Below, piece after piece: positions 42,523-51,919 of a DNA stretch of 60,389 nucleotides. The notes beneath the pieces are model-generated. The model was not told the DNA's origin. It saw only the letters and a list, made by a program, of their open reading frames with translations, and ran no database searches. The translations under genes were made by a program, and so were the position numbers. Every line of letters begins with the position of its first letter. Positions within the stretch are counted from its first letter, which is position 1. Location: contig DATHII010000038.1 of NCBI GenBank assembly GCA_035316885.1, positions 1 to 60,389 of the forward strand, written 5' to 3'. The DNA comes from DASRTE01 sp035316885. GTDB lineage: Bacteria; Actinomycetota; Actinomycetes; Jiangellales; Jiangellaceae.

Positions 42523-43656
42523 TCAGCTGATGCTCACCAGTAGGGGCACGAGCATCTCGTCAGCGGTCAGCGCACCGTGCAGGCCGATCAGCTTGGCCTC
42601 GACCGGGAAGACACTGCGCATCTCGACGGCACAGTCGCCGCCAACCGAGGCGACGACGTCGCCGATCCGGTCGAGTACCCGCCCCTCGACCGCACCGAAC
42701 CAGCCAGAGGTGACAGCCTCCTCGCGAGTGAGCACGTCGGCGCGCCCGCCGAGAACGCTCCGCCAGCCCGCGAGCACGTCGGCGGCCGCACCGGGCTCGG
42801 CGTAGACGTGCCGGAACCTGGCCTCCCCCCCGACCAGGACGACGCCGTCGCGGAGCGCCGGCTGGTCGTCGACGTCGACCCGGGCGTCGGGCTCGACGTC
42901 GACCATGCCGTGATCGGCGGTGACGAGCAGGACCGTGCCTGCCGGAAGGGCGTGGTCGACCTCCTCGGCGAACCGATCGACCATGGCCAGCTGGTGCCGC
43001 CAGGCCGCGGACCTGCAACCCGCCTTGTGCCCGGTGAAGTCGAGGTCGCCGTCGTAGACGTAGACCAGGCAGGGCTCCTTCACGGCGCCGGTGGCAGCGG
43101 CCGCGACCCGCTCCCCGAGGCTGTCGGCCCCACGGAAGCCCGGGCCGCGCAGGCCTACGGTCGTCAACCCGGACGAGCGGAACCGACGCTGCCCGACAAC
43201 GGTGACCGCCACGCCGGCCCACCCGGCCCGCTCGAAGACCGTGGGATGCGGCTGGTAGGCCACCGGGTCGACCGCCGGGTTCCACTTGAGGGCGTTCAGT
43301 AGTTCGGTGGTACCGGGCCGCCGCGTCGTGTAGCCGAGCACCCCGTGCCGTCCCGGCGGCAGGCCGGTGCCGAGGCTGGTCAGGCTGGTCGCGGTGGTGG
43401 TCGGGCTACCGACGGTGATCGCCCGCCCGGACAGCGACGCCAGGAACGGCGCCTGCGCCGGGTGCGCGCGCAGCAGGTTCCAGCCCAGGCCGTCGACGAG
43501 GAGCACGCAGTAGCGCCGCGCGGGCGGCAGCCCGAGCGTGTCGTGCTCCCCGGTGACGCCGAGCGCGCCGAGCACCGACGGCAGGAGGTCGGACAGTGAC
43601 GCCTCGCCGTACCGCGGCAGGATCAATCCGTCGGACGGCGGGACGCCGAGGCTCAC
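42523..43656 (-). CDS. Alkaline-phosphatase/nucleotide-pyrophosphatase family enzyme
   Basis: The 377-aa protein has CVLLVDGLGWNLL (first metal Asp), TVGSPTTTATSLTSLGTGLPPGRHGVLGYTTR (nucleophile Thr region), VYVYDGDLDFTGHKAG and VLLVTADHGMVDV (DHG), the metal sites of type I phosphodiesterases. No signal peptide is seen, so it is probably cytosolic. Its GTG overlaps the DUF5998 stop (GTGA). Confidence 0.92.
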   Translation of the reverse strand: MSLGVPPSDGLILPRYGEASLSDLLPSVLGALGVTGEHDTLGLPPARRYCVLLVDGLGWNLLRAHPAQAPFLASLSGRAITVGSPTTTATSLTSLGTGLPPGRHGVLGYTTRRPGTTELLNALKWNPAVDPVAYQPHPTVFERAGWAGVAVTVVGQRRFRSSGLTTVGLRGPGFRGADSLGERVAAAATGAVKEPCLVYVYDGDLDFTGHKAGCRSAAWRHQLAMVDRFAEEVDHALPAGTVLLVTADHGMVDVEPDARVDVDDQPALRDGVVLVGGEARFRHVYAEPGAAADVLAGWRSVLGGRADVLTREEAVTSGWFGAVEGRVLDRIGDVVASVGGDCAVEMRSVFPVEAKLIGLHGALTADEMLVPLLVSIS

Positions 43657-44234
43657 CGCACCTGCACGGTGGCCACCGACAACGTCCGGGCGAAGGTGAG
43701 CATGTCCTCGACCCTGCGCCCGCCGTCGGCGGCCTCGCTGACCCGCAGGGAGAAGTCGTCGGAAGTGAGCGCACCGGTGTAGCCGTGGTCGGCCTCGCAG
43801 TCGGGATCGCCGCAACCGGCCGGCTCGAGGTCGACGCGGCTCATCGCTCCCCAGCCCACCGTGAGCACGACCTCGCGGGCCGGGTCGCCGGTCTGGTACG
43901 ACGCCGGCGAGGTGACCGTGCGGCTGACCACCACGGAGGAGACCCGGTCGAGCGGCACAGCCTCCGTGGAGGTTGTGGCGTACGGCACGGGATGGCTGTC
44001 GTCCGAGGGGTACTCGTCGGTGTGCCCGACCACCAAGCGGGTCGGGGTGAGCACGAGGACGCTGACGTGGCGGCGGAGCTCGTCACGGTCGAAGTGTGGT
44101 TCGTGGTGCACGACGTAGGACTGGACGGGCTCGCCCGCCAGTGCGGTCTCGAGCGTGTCCGCGACGAGGTTGGGGTAGTAGCCCGCCTGCTGGATGGCCA
44201 GGCGAAGCCCATCATGGGTACCGGTGTCCGCCAT
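43653..44234 (-). CDS. DUF5998 family protein
   Basis: The 193-aa protein contains GLRLAIQQAGYYPNLVADTLETALAGE, VVHHEPHFDRDELRRHVSVLVLTPTRLVVGHTDEY and CGDPDCEADHGYTGALTSDDFSLRVSEAADG, the conserved text of DUF5998. The CGDPDC motif may bind metal. ATG 44234 has AAGGATGGAGG upstream. A position beside the phosphatase and GNAT/acyl-CoA-synthetase genes is usual in actinobacteria. Function is unknown. Confidence 0.92.
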   Translation of the reverse strand: MADTGTHDGLRLAIQQAGYYPNLVADTLETALAGEPVQSYVVHHEPHFDRDELRRHVSVLVLTPTRLVVGHTDEYPSDDSHPVPYATTSTEAVPLDRVSSVVVSRTVTSPASYQTGDPAREVVLTVGWGAMSRVDLEPAGCGDPDCEADHGYTGALTSDDFSLRVSEAADGGRRVEDMLTFARTLSVATVQVR

Positions 44235-44257
44235 GGCCTCCATCCTTGCACGCGTGT

Positions 44258-46930
44258 TCAGGCCAGCCGCCTCGTATACCAGTGCGAGCGGGGGTCCGGC
44301 GGTGCCACGTGCGCCGATGCGTTGACGACGGCGAGGCCCTCCGTGCCCACGAGCACCGGCCCGAGCTCGACGTCGGCGACCTCCGGGAGGTCGTCGGTGA
44401 GCCTGGACACCCGGTGGAGGAGATCCTCTACCGCCCTCAGGTCGGCCACCACTCCGCCGCGGTAGCCCAGCAGCAGCGGCGCCGCCTTGACCTCACGCAC
44501 CATCTCGGCGGCGTCGAGGTCGGTCAGCGGCGGGATCCGGTACGAGCGGTCCCCGAGCAGTTCCGTGGTCACACCGGACACTCCGAACGACACCATCGGG
44601 CCGAACAGCACGTCCTCCTGGGCGCGGACGGTCACCGGAATACCCGGCGGCGCCATCGGCTGCACGACGAACCCGGCTCTGGCCGGGTCGGCGAGCTCCC
44701 GGGACATGGTCGTCCACGCGTCGCGCATCTCGTCCGGATTGTCGATGTGTCGCCAGACGTCGGGGAGATCGGGGCGGTGGCGCAGGTGCTGGTCGGTGGC
44801 CTTGAGGACGACGTCCCACCCCAGCCGCTCACCGGCGCGGACGGCGTCGTCGACTGTCGCGGCGGGCACCATCTCCAGCAGGGTTATCCCGTAGCTCGCC
44901 AGCAGTGCCGACAGTGCGGGCTCCTCCAGTGGGCCACCACCGGGGCGCCCGGCGAGCTTGCCGGCGACCAGCGTTCGGGCCGCCTCGACGTCGCATCCGT
45001 CGATCGGCGGCACCTGACCGCGCGGCTGGGCACGCCACTGCGCGTACGACGTCGCGTGCGCCAGCGCCCGCGCGGCCTCCTCCGGTGACGGGTAGGAAGG
45101 CACCGACCCGCGGCCGGTGACACCACGTTCGTCGAGCAGGCGCAGGGCCTCCGGCACCCCATGGCTGCCGAGGAACGTCGTCACCACGGGTTTGGTGCTA
45201 CCGGCGGCCACCGCAGCCAGTACGCGGGCGACCTCCTCGGCGCGGCCGGACTCCAGCGTGGGCGCGAAGACCACGACCACCGAGTGGACGCCGGCGTCGT
45301 CGACGAGCTGGGTCAGCGCCTGCTGGAAGTCGGCCGTCGTTGCCCTCGGACCGAGGTCGCGGGGTGTGCCCACGACCTCGAGCCCTGCAGAGGTGGCGGC
45401 GTCGGCGGCGAGCAGCCCCAGCGAGTCGGAGTTGCCCACGACCGCGACCCGCCTTCCGGCGGGCAGCGGCTGGAGGGCCAGCACCTGCGCCACGTCGAAC
45501 ATCTCGGCGAGTGTGTCGACGCGGATCACGCCGGACTGACGGAACATGGCGTCGAGGGCGGCGACCGGCGCGTCGGTCAGCCGCACGGTGTGTCCGAGCG
45601 GCACGCCCTGCGTCGAACGCCCGCTCTTCACCGCCACCACCGGCTTCTCGACCGCCACCCGGCGAGCGAGGCGGGAGAACTTGCGCGGATTGCCCAGCGA
45701 CTCGATGTAGAGGAGGACGGCCTCGGTGGCCGGATCGTCCTGCCAGTACTGGAGCAGGTCGTTGCCCGACACATCGGCCCGGTTGCCCGCGGAGACGAAC
45801 GTCGACAGGCCCAGCCCGCGGGTCGCCACGGCCTCGAGGATCGCAATGCCGAGGGCGCCGGACTGCGAGAAGAAGCCCACCCGGCCGGGAGCCGGCACGA
45901 CCGGTGCCATCGACGCGTTCAGCGAGTACGCCGGATCGTTGTTGACGATCCCCAGGCAGTTGGGGCCCACGACTCGCATTCCGTGCGACCGCGCGATCCT
46001 GACCAGCTCGGCCTGCCGCTCCCGGCCGTCGGCGCCGGTCTCGGCGAAGCCGGCAGACACCACCACCAACCCCTTGACCCCCTTGGCCGCACAGTCGTGC
46101 ACGACGTCGATCACCGCCTCGGCGGGTACCGCGACGACGGCGAGGTCGACATCGCCGGGCACGTCCCGGACGCTCGGGTAGGCCGCCACCCCGAACACCG
46201 CGGTCGCACCGGGGTTGACGGCATAGACCGGACCGGTGAAACCGCCGCGGACCAGGTGCCGTACCAGCGCCTGGCCGACCTTGTCCGGGGATCGGCTGGC
46301 GCCGATCACCGCCACGGAGCGCGGAGTGAGCAGCCGCTTGATCGAGCGGGCCTCCGCGCGGTGCTCGCGGGCCGACATGACCTCGATCGAGTGGTCGGTC
46401 GGGCGGATCTCGAACGCGACATGGACCACGCCGTCAGCAAGCCGGCTCGCCATCGTGTAGCCGGCCTCGCTGAACACAGTGATCATCTTGTCGTTCTGGG
46501 GCAGCGTCTCGGCGACGAACTTCCCGATTCCGCGCTCGCGGGCGGCCTGTGCGAGGTGCTCGAGCAGGATGCTGCCGACGCCCCGGCTCTGGTGCGCGTC
46601 CTCGACGAGGAAGGCGACCTCGGCTCGGTGTGCGTCGAGCCGTTCGTACCGGCTCACCGCGATCATGTCGTCGCCGATGAGCATGATGAGCGCCACCCGG
46701 TCGGCGTGGTCGACGTGGGTGAACTTCTCCACGTCGCCGGCGGACAGCGTCGGATAGGGCGCGAAGAACCGGAAGTACTTCGACTCGTCGCTGACCCGCC
46801 CGTAGAACGCGACCATCCGTTCGGCGTCGTCGGGCCGGATCGGCCTCAGGTGGGCCGTCGCCCCGTCGGAGAGAACGACGTCGGCCTCCCAGTGCGCCGG
46901 ATACGGCGCGGCCGGCGCAGGCCCGTCCAC
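44258..46930 (-). CDS. GNAT acetyltransferase fused to an NDP-forming acyl-CoA synthetase
   Basis: The 890-aa protein begins with a GNAT domain (about 20-185; DAHQSRGVGSILLEHLAQAARERGI), then CoA-binding (about 205-330; VAVIGASRSPDKVGQALVRHL), succinyl-CoA-ligase-like parts (VGFFSQSGALGIAILEAVATRGLGLSTFVSAGNRADV; GVPLGHTVRLTDAP) and a C-terminal ATP-grasp-like domain (about 660-885). This is the domain set of Pat-type protein lysine acetyltransferases, in which the synthetase-like part senses ligands. GNAT-first order is the actinobacterial form. Confidence 0.93.
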   Translation of the reverse strand: MDGPAPAAPYPAHWEADVVLSDGATAHLRPIRPDDAERMVAFYGRVSDESKYFRFFAPYPTLSAGDVEKFTHVDHADRVALIMLIGDDMIAVSRYERLDAHRAEVAFLVEDAHQSRGVGSILLEHLAQAARERGIGKFVAETLPQNDKMITVFSEAGYTMASRLADGVVHVAFEIRPTDHSIEVMSAREHRAEARSIKRLLTPRSVAVIGASRSPDKVGQALVRHLVRGGFTGPVYAVNPGATAVFGVAAYPSVRDVPGDVDLAVVAVPAEAVIDVVHDCAAKGVKGLVVVSAGFAETGADGRERQAELVRIARSHGMRVVGPNCLGIVNNDPAYSLNASMAPVVPAPGRVGFFSQSGALGIAILEAVATRGLGLSTFVSAGNRADVSGNDLLQYWQDDPATEAVLLYIESLGNPRKFSRLARRVAVEKPVVAVKSGRSTQGVPLGHTVRLTDAPVAALDAMFRQSGVIRVDTLAEMFDVAQVLALQPLPAGRRVAVVGNSDSLGLLAADAATSAGLEVVGTPRDLGPRATTADFQQALTQLVDDAGVHSVVVVFAPTLESGRAEEVARVLAAVAAGSTKPVVTTFLGSHGVPEALRLLDERGVTGRGSVPSYPSPEEAARALAHATSYAQWRAQPRGQVPPIDGCDVEAARTLVAGKLAGRPGGGPLEEPALSALLASYGITLLEMVPAATVDDAVRAGERLGWDVVLKATDQHLRHRPDLPDVWRHIDNPDEMRDAWTTMSRELADPARAGFVVQPMAPPGIPVTVRAQEDVLFGPMVSFGVSGVTTELLGDRSYRIPPLTDLDAAEMVREVKAAPLLLGYRGGVVADLRAVEDLLHRVSRLTDDLPEVADVELGPVLVGTEGLAVVNASAHVAPPDPRSHWYTRRLA

Positions 46931-46966
46931 GGCACCGACAGTAGCGGCTGGGCATCCGCCCGGAGC

Positions 46967-47680
46967 TCAGCGAGCGTCGGCGACTCCGGTGAGGCGGCAG
47001 GCGTCGGCCCAGGCCGGCGCCGCCGGCTCGAGGTGAGCGCGGTCTGCGGGGCCTGTCCAGTCCGCGACCACATCGATCGCCTGCACGAGCATCTCGCGCA
47101 GGAGAACGTCGGGGTCGGGTACGCACGACCTCGCCATGCCATCGACGGCGCAGCGGACGGCGTGCGGGGCGGCCCGGCGCCGGAAGCCCTTGAGCCGGGT
47201 GCCGAGGTCGCCGGTGAAGCTCTTCGCCCACTCGGCCGCGTGCGGAACTCGCTCCAACGCCCGGCGGCTGTCGTCGTGGAGGCTGCCCGCAGGCAATCCG
47301 TCGAGCTCCGCCAGCACCCGCTCGCACACGAGAACCGACACCGCCATCACACGCTGGCGCTCGGCAGCCACGACCGGCAGTGCCAGCGTCGCGGAGCGAA
47401 GAGCGATCAGCGCGTCGACGTGCGGGTCGTCGCTGGTCAACCCGATCACCGAGGGGATCAACCCGGCGAGCCTCGGCCGGCCGTCGTCCGAGGTGTAGTC
47501 GTTGACCAGCCGCGCGACACCGGCCAGCAGCGGGTGGGTGCAGTCGGGATGGTCGCTCCAACGCTCCCCGGCCAGGTAGGACGCCAGCTCCATGAAGCAC
47601 GCGCCCTTGCGCGGACTGCGGTGCTTACCCCGCGACAGCATCGGGAGCAGCTCGGGCACGTTGTTCGCGTCGGTCGACAT
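46967..47680 (-). CDS. Conserved hypothetical protein near parC
   Basis: The 237-aa protein starts MSTDANNVPELLPMLSRGKHRSPRKGACFMELASYLAGERW and is mostly helical, with SDHPDCTHPLLAGVARLVNDY, LIALRSATLALPVVAAERQRVMAV and VPDPDVLLREMLVQAIDVV. I recognise the text as an actinobacterial conserved hypothetical but no function. There is no signal peptide or membrane span. It is divergent from parC across about 170 bp. Confidence 0.8.
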   Translation of the reverse strand: MSTDANNVPELLPMLSRGKHRSPRKGACFMELASYLAGERWSDHPDCTHPLLAGVARLVNDYTSDDGRPRLAGLIPSVIGLTSDDPHVDALIALRSATLALPVVAAERQRVMAVSVLVCERVLAELDGLPAGSLHDDSRRALERVPHAAEWAKSFTGDLGTRLKGFRRRAAPHAVRCAVDGMARSCVPDPDVLLREMLVQAIDVVADWTGPADRAHLEPAAPAWADACRLTGVADAR

Positions 47681-47851
47681 GACACGTCTCCCCAGGATCG
47701 CCAGACCTGATGCGACCTAGTCTGCGCTCTGACCGGCGTCCACGCCACTGTGCTCGGGACACCCGCCTCTGCGCGGGTCGGTGCCCGGCCGCCCCGCCGC
47801 CGCGGGCCAGAATGGGATCGACCCCGAATCGTCGTGAGGAGCACCACCGCG

Positions 47852-50308
47852 ATGGCCCGCCGGACGACCAGGAACCCGCCGCCCGAAGACGTCGAGGAGA
47901 CAATCCTCGACGTCGACGTCACCGAGGAGATGCGCGGCAGCTTTCTCGAGTACGCCTACTCGGTCATCTACTCCCGCGCCATCCCCGACGCCCGCGACGG
48001 CCTCAAGCCGGTACAGCGGCGGATCCTGTTCCAGATGAACGAGATGGGCCTGCGCCCGGATCGTCCACATGTCAAGTGTGGGCGCGTGGTCGGCGACGTC
48101 ATGGGCAAGCTCCACCCGCACGGCGACGGCGCCATATACGACACGCTCGTACGGATGGCGCAGCCGTGGGCGATGCGGGTCCCACTGGTCGACGGCCATG
48201 GAAATTTTGGATCCATGGACGACGGTCCAGCGGCATACAGGTACACCGAATGCCGGATGGCGGACCCGGCAACGCTGCTCACCGGGTCGCTTGACGAGGA
48301 CGTCGCCGACATGGTGCCCAACTACGACGGCACCTACGAGCAGCCCGAGGTGCTGCCTGCGGCCTTCCCGAACCTGCTGGTCAACGGGGCCAGCGGGATC
48401 GCCGTCGGCATGGCGACCAACATGCCGCCGCACAACCTCGGCGAGGTCGTGGAGGCAGCACGGCACCTGCTCGCCCATCCCGACGCCACCCTCGACGACC
48501 TCATGCGGTTCGTTCCCGGGCCCGACCTGCCCACCGGCGGCCGGATTGTGGGGCTGGACGGTGTCCGCGAGGCGTACGAGACCGGGCGCGGCTCGTTCCG
48601 CACGCGGGCTGCGGCGCGGATCGAGAACATCACCGCCCGGCGTCAGGGCATCGTGATCACCGAGCTGCCGTACGCGGTCGGACCCGAACGGGTCCGCGAG
48701 CGGATTGCCGACCTCGTACGTGGCAAGAAGCTCCTGGGCGTCAACGACGTCGAGGACTACACCGACCGGAACACCGGCCTACGCCTCGTTGTCGAGCTCA
48801 AGAGCGGATTCGTCCCGGAGGCCGTCCTCGAGCAGCTCTACAAGCTCACGCCGCTCGAGGACTCGTTCTCGATCAACAACGTCGCCCTGGTCGACGGCCA
48901 ACCCCGGACGATGGGCCTCAAAGCGCTCCTCGAGGTCTTCGTGGCGCACCGCCTGGAAGTGGTGCGTCGCCGGTCGGAGTACCGCCGGAGGAAGCACCGG
49001 GACCGCCTGCACCTGGTCGAGGGTCTGCTGGTCGCACTTCTCGACATCGACGAGGTCATCCAGGTCATCAGGTCCTCCGACGACGCGACGGTCGCGCGCG
49101 ACCGCCTGATGTCAGTATTCGATCTGTCCGAGGTGCAGGCCCGGTACATCCTCGACACCCCGCTGCGCAGGCTGACCAAGTTCGACCGGCTCGAGCTCGA
49201 GCACGAGGACGAAACGCTGCGACGCACGATCGCTGAGCTGACCGCGATCCTCGACGACCCGGCCGCGATGCGCCTGTTGGTTTCCGACGAGCTCGCCGAG
49301 GTAGCCGCGGCCCACGCCACACCTCGCCGCACGGTCCTGCTGGAGTCGGCCGGGCAGCCCGCCGTGGCCGTAACGACCGCACTCGAGGTGACCGACGATC
49401 CGTGTCACGTCCTGCTGTCGTCCACCGGGCTGCTGGCGCGCACGACATCGGACGATCCGTTGCCGGAAAGCGGCAAGCGGGCCAAACACGACGTCGTGGT
49501 TTCGTCCGTCGGTACGACCGCGCGTGGCGACATCGGAGTGGTCACGAGCGCCGGGCGGCTGGTGCGACTGCCCGTACTCGACCTCCCGGCGCTTCCTCCG
49601 ACGGCGCAGGCGCCGACATTGGCCGGTGGGGCTCCGCTCACCGAGTTCCTCGAGCTCGGCCGCGACGAAAAGGTGCTGTGCCTCACCTCACTCGACGACG
49701 GCTCCCCCGGCCTCGCACTCGGCACCGAGCGGGGCGTCGTCAAGCGCGTCGTCCCCGACCACCGCGCCAACAAGGACGGCTGGGAGGTCGTCCGCCTCGA
49801 CGAGGGCGACCGGATCGTTGGTGCGGTCGAGCTTCGGACCGGTGACGAGGACCTGGTGTTCGTGACCTCCGACGCCCAGCTGCTGCGATTCGCAGCGGCG
49901 TCAGTCCGGCCCCAGGGCCGCGCGGGCGGCGGCATCGCCGGTGTGCGGCTTGCCGCGGGTGCCCGGGTGGTCCACTTCGGCGCGGTCGACGCCGGGCGCG
50001 ACGCGGTCGTCGTGACGGTTGCCGGTTCGTCTGCTGCCCTTCCCGGAACCCAGCCCGGCACGGTCAAGGTCGCCCCCTACGAGGACTACCCGGCCAAGGG
50101 TCGGGCCACCGGTGGTGTGCGCTGCCACCGGTTCCTGCGCGGCGAGGACACCCTGCTGCTGGCGTGGGCAGGTGCGTCACCGCCGATGGCCGCCGCCGGG
50201 AGCGGGGTTCCGATAGCGCTGCCCGAACCCACCGGACGGCGCGCCGGCTCCGGCACACCGGCTCCGCAGGCCATCGCCGCAGTCAGCGGGCCGCCGGGTC
50301 AACGGTGA
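47852..50308 (+). CDS. parC: DNA topoisomerase IV / gyrase-type subunit A
   Basis: The 818-aa protein has the type IIA breakage-reunion domain: FLEYAYSVIYSRAIPDARDGLKPVQRRIL, HPHGDGAIYDTLVRMAQPW and the nucleophile Tyr131 in AAYRYTECRM. The C-terminal beta-pinwheel (about 500-790) has degenerate repeats. GAGGAG precedes the ATG. The partner ATPase subunit is at 54025-56178 on the other strand, which marks the pair as the decatenating topoisomerase IV rather than gyrase. Confidence 0.93.
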   Translation: MARRTTRNPPPEDVEETILDVDVTEEMRGSFLEYAYSVIYSRAIPDARDGLKPVQRRILFQMNEMGLRPDRPHVKCGRVVGDVMGKLHPHGDGAIYDTLVRMAQPWAMRVPLVDGHGNFGSMDDGPAAYRYTECRMADPATLLTGSLDEDVADMVPNYDGTYEQPEVLPAAFPNLLVNGASGIAVGMATNMPPHNLGEVVEAARHLLAHPDATLDDLMRFVPGPDLPTGGRIVGLDGVREAYETGRGSFRTRAAARIENITARRQGIVITELPYAVGPERVRERIADLVRGKKLLGVNDVEDYTDRNTGLRLVVELKSGFVPEAVLEQLYKLTPLEDSFSINNVALVDGQPRTMGLKALLEVFVAHRLEVVRRRSEYRRRKHRDRLHLVEGLLVALLDIDEVIQVIRSSDDATVARDRLMSVFDLSEVQARYILDTPLRRLTKFDRLELEHEDETLRRTIAELTAILDDPAAMRLLVSDELAEVAAAHATPRRTVLLESAGQPAVAVTTALEVTDDPCHVLLSSTGLLARTTSDDPLPESGKRAKHDVVVSSVGTTARGDIGVVTSAGRLVRLPVLDLPALPPTAQAPTLAGGAPLTEFLELGRDEKVLCLTSLDDGSPGLALGTERGVVKRVVPDHRANKDGWEVVRLDEGDRIVGAVELRTGDEDLVFVTSDAQLLRFAAASVRPQGRAGGGIAGVRLAAGARVVHFGAVDAGRDAVVVTVAGSSAALPGTQPGTVKVAPYEDYPAKGRATGGVRCHRFLRGEDTLLLAWAGASPPMAAAGSGVPIALPEPTGRRAGSGTPAPQAIAAVSGPPGQR

Positions 50309-50318
50309 GCGATGCGCG

Positions 50319-50783
50319 TCACGTGCTGAAGTAGTCCGCCATCCGACGTTCCATCTCTTCCGGGCTGACGTCCTCGACGTGTTGAGCCAATCCCCACTGG
50401 TGGCCGAAGGGGTCCTCGATGCGCCCCCCTTTGTCACCATAGAACTGGAGCTCCAGCGGGAAGATCTCCTTGGCCCCGGCGGCGATGGCTCGCTCCCACA
50501 TGGCATCGACGTCGTCGGTGTAGATGAACATCACCACCGTCGTTGCCCCAGCCGAATGCGGCGACCGGGTCGGTGAATCGGGGGACTCGTCGGCGAGCAT
50601 GACGATGGTGTCACCGATCTTGATCTCGGCATGAGCCACCCGGCCGTCGGGATCGGTCATCGGAGGACCGGTCTCTACGGCTGCGAAGGCGTGCACATAG
50701 AACTTGATGGCATCAGCGCACGGGCTGACTATCAGCGAAGCCGTCACCGAACCGTACTGTTCGGGCACTGGATCGACAGGCAC
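50319..50783 (-). CDS. VOC-family (PhnB-like) protein
   Basis: The 154-aa glyoxalase/VOC fold shows SLIVSPCADAIKFYVHAFAAVE, VMFIYTDDVDAMWERAIAAGAKEIFPLELQFYGDKGGRIEDPFGHQWGLAQH, as in PhnB-like proteins. GAGGAGG lies upstream of the GTG. It follows the second VOC gene by 25 bp on the same strand and converges on parC. Confidence 0.9.
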   Translation of the reverse strand: MPVDPVPEQYGSVTASLIVSPCADAIKFYVHAFAAVETGPPMTDPDGRVAHAEIKIGDTIVMLADESPDSPTRSPHSAGATTVVMFIYTDDVDAMWERAIAAGAKEIFPLELQFYGDKGGRIEDPFGHQWGLAQHVEDVSPEEMERRMADYFST

Positions 50784-50808
50784 GATTGGCCCTCCTCATC
50801 TATCGTCG

Positions 50809-51696
50809 TCATTCCCCGAAGCTATTGCCGTCTGGCTCTTCGGGCTTGTAGGCGTTGACCGTGAACACACCACCTTGCGGATCGCTCAGCACTGCAGTCC
50901 TGACCGGACCTGCCTCGAACGGCGGCGTCAAGACCCTGCCGCCGAGCTCAGTCGCCGTGGCCGCAACACCATCGGTGTCGGCGACCGAAAAGGTCACGCT
51001 CCAGTGCGACGGGACGTCGTCAGCTGACTGGTCCCTCGTCATCGGCTGCATCCAGCCGATGCAGTCCGAGAAGCCGGGTGGCGCGCCGTGCTCGGCATGC
51101 CGGCGCCGCACGTCGGGATCGAACCGTTCGAGGAAGTCGGCGTATCCCGGGAGCCGCACCATGGTCGACTCGCCGAATCCCATGTCCAGCGTGTCGGTTT
51201 CCCAACCAAACACCGACCCGTAGAAGGCCTTCGCGCCATCGAGGTCACGGGTGCTGAGGTCGCTCCAGTTCCACGCGCCGGGTTCGTTGACCGCCTCGGC
51301 GCCCCGGTGAGTTCCCGCCTGCCACAGGTAGAACACCGCGCCGGACGGGTCGGCACAAGCCGCCGTCCGCCCGGCGTCGTCGACGTCGAACGGCTCGGTG
51401 ACCACGCGACCTCCGGCGTCCTTGACACGTGCGGCTGTGTCTTCGGCGTTGTCGACCCAGACGTAGGTGTTCCAGACCGGTGCGGGCGACGCGGCCTCCG
51501 GCTGGGACGAGACGGCGGCGACATCGCGTCCGCCAAGCCGGGCGACGAAGTATCGACCCGGCGCGTCGGCCGGCATGCGATCCTCGAACTGCCACCCGAA
51601 CACACCACCGTAGAAGTCCACCGCGGCCTCCGGGTCGGGCTGCATGGCGTCGACCCAGCACGGGACGCCGGGCGGGTACCCAAATCGCTTGAACAC
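50809..51696 (-). CDS. Two-domain VOC-family protein
   Basis: The 295-aa protein holds two VOC domains: first GVPCWVDAMQPDPEAAVDFYGGVFGW...DPSGAVFYLWQ (about 8-125), second WSDLSTRDLDGAKAFYGSVFGW...DPQGGVFTVN (about 140-285). It resembles the fosmidomycin/lincomycin-hydroxylase-like VOC proteins of actinobacteria. The GTG at 51696 has GAGGAGGCGAAGG upstream. Substrate is unknown. Confidence 0.9.
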   Translation of the reverse strand: MFKRFGYPPGVPCWVDAMQPDPEAAVDFYGGVFGWQFEDRMPADAPGRYFVARLGGRDVAAVSSQPEAASPAPVWNTYVWVDNAEDTAARVKDAGGRVVTEPFDVDDAGRTAACADPSGAVFYLWQAGTHRGAEAVNEPGAWNWSDLSTRDLDGAKAFYGSVFGWETDTLDMGFGESTMVRLPGYADFLERFDPDVRRRHAEHGAPPGFSDCIGWMQPMTRDQSADDVPSHWSVTFSVADTDGVAATATELGGRVLTPPFEAGPVRTAVLSDPQGGVFTVNAYKPEEPDGNSFGE

Positions 51697-51814
51697 GTGC
51701 CTTCGCCTCCTCAAGACGTACGCGAACCGTATCGATTCGCACCGTCAAGGTCCCTCCGGGCGGGCGGATGGGTCGGGCACGCATGGGAGAGCGTCGCCTG
51801 GCAGGCTGCGACCC

Positions 51815-51919
51815 ATGTGCACGAATCCAGGTCGCGCCGGCGCAGCTCCTGGCGGTGCGCCGAGCGTGAGCGCCGTCGTCGCGGCGGCGCTGCACGGACC
51901 GCGGGCGAAGCCCGCGTGA
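51815..51919 (+). CDS. Possible 34-codon leader ORF
   Basis: MCTNPGRAGAAPGG..., 34 residues with Cys at position 2, ends in a GTGA overlap with the sucrase/ferredoxin-like gene. There is no strong ribosome site, and coding is uncertain. It could be a leader peptide or chance. Confidence 0.3.
   Translation: MCTNPGRAGAAPGGAPSVSAVVAAALHGPRAKPA
51901..51915 (+). promoter_or_regulatory. Hairpin abutting a start codon
   Basis: GCGGGC-GAA-GCCCGC forms a 6-bp stem with a 3-nt loop, ending on the base before the GTG at 51916. It replaces any ribosome site, so translation of the downstream gene would depend on coupling from the short upstream frame or on opening of the hairpin. Confidence 0.45.
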
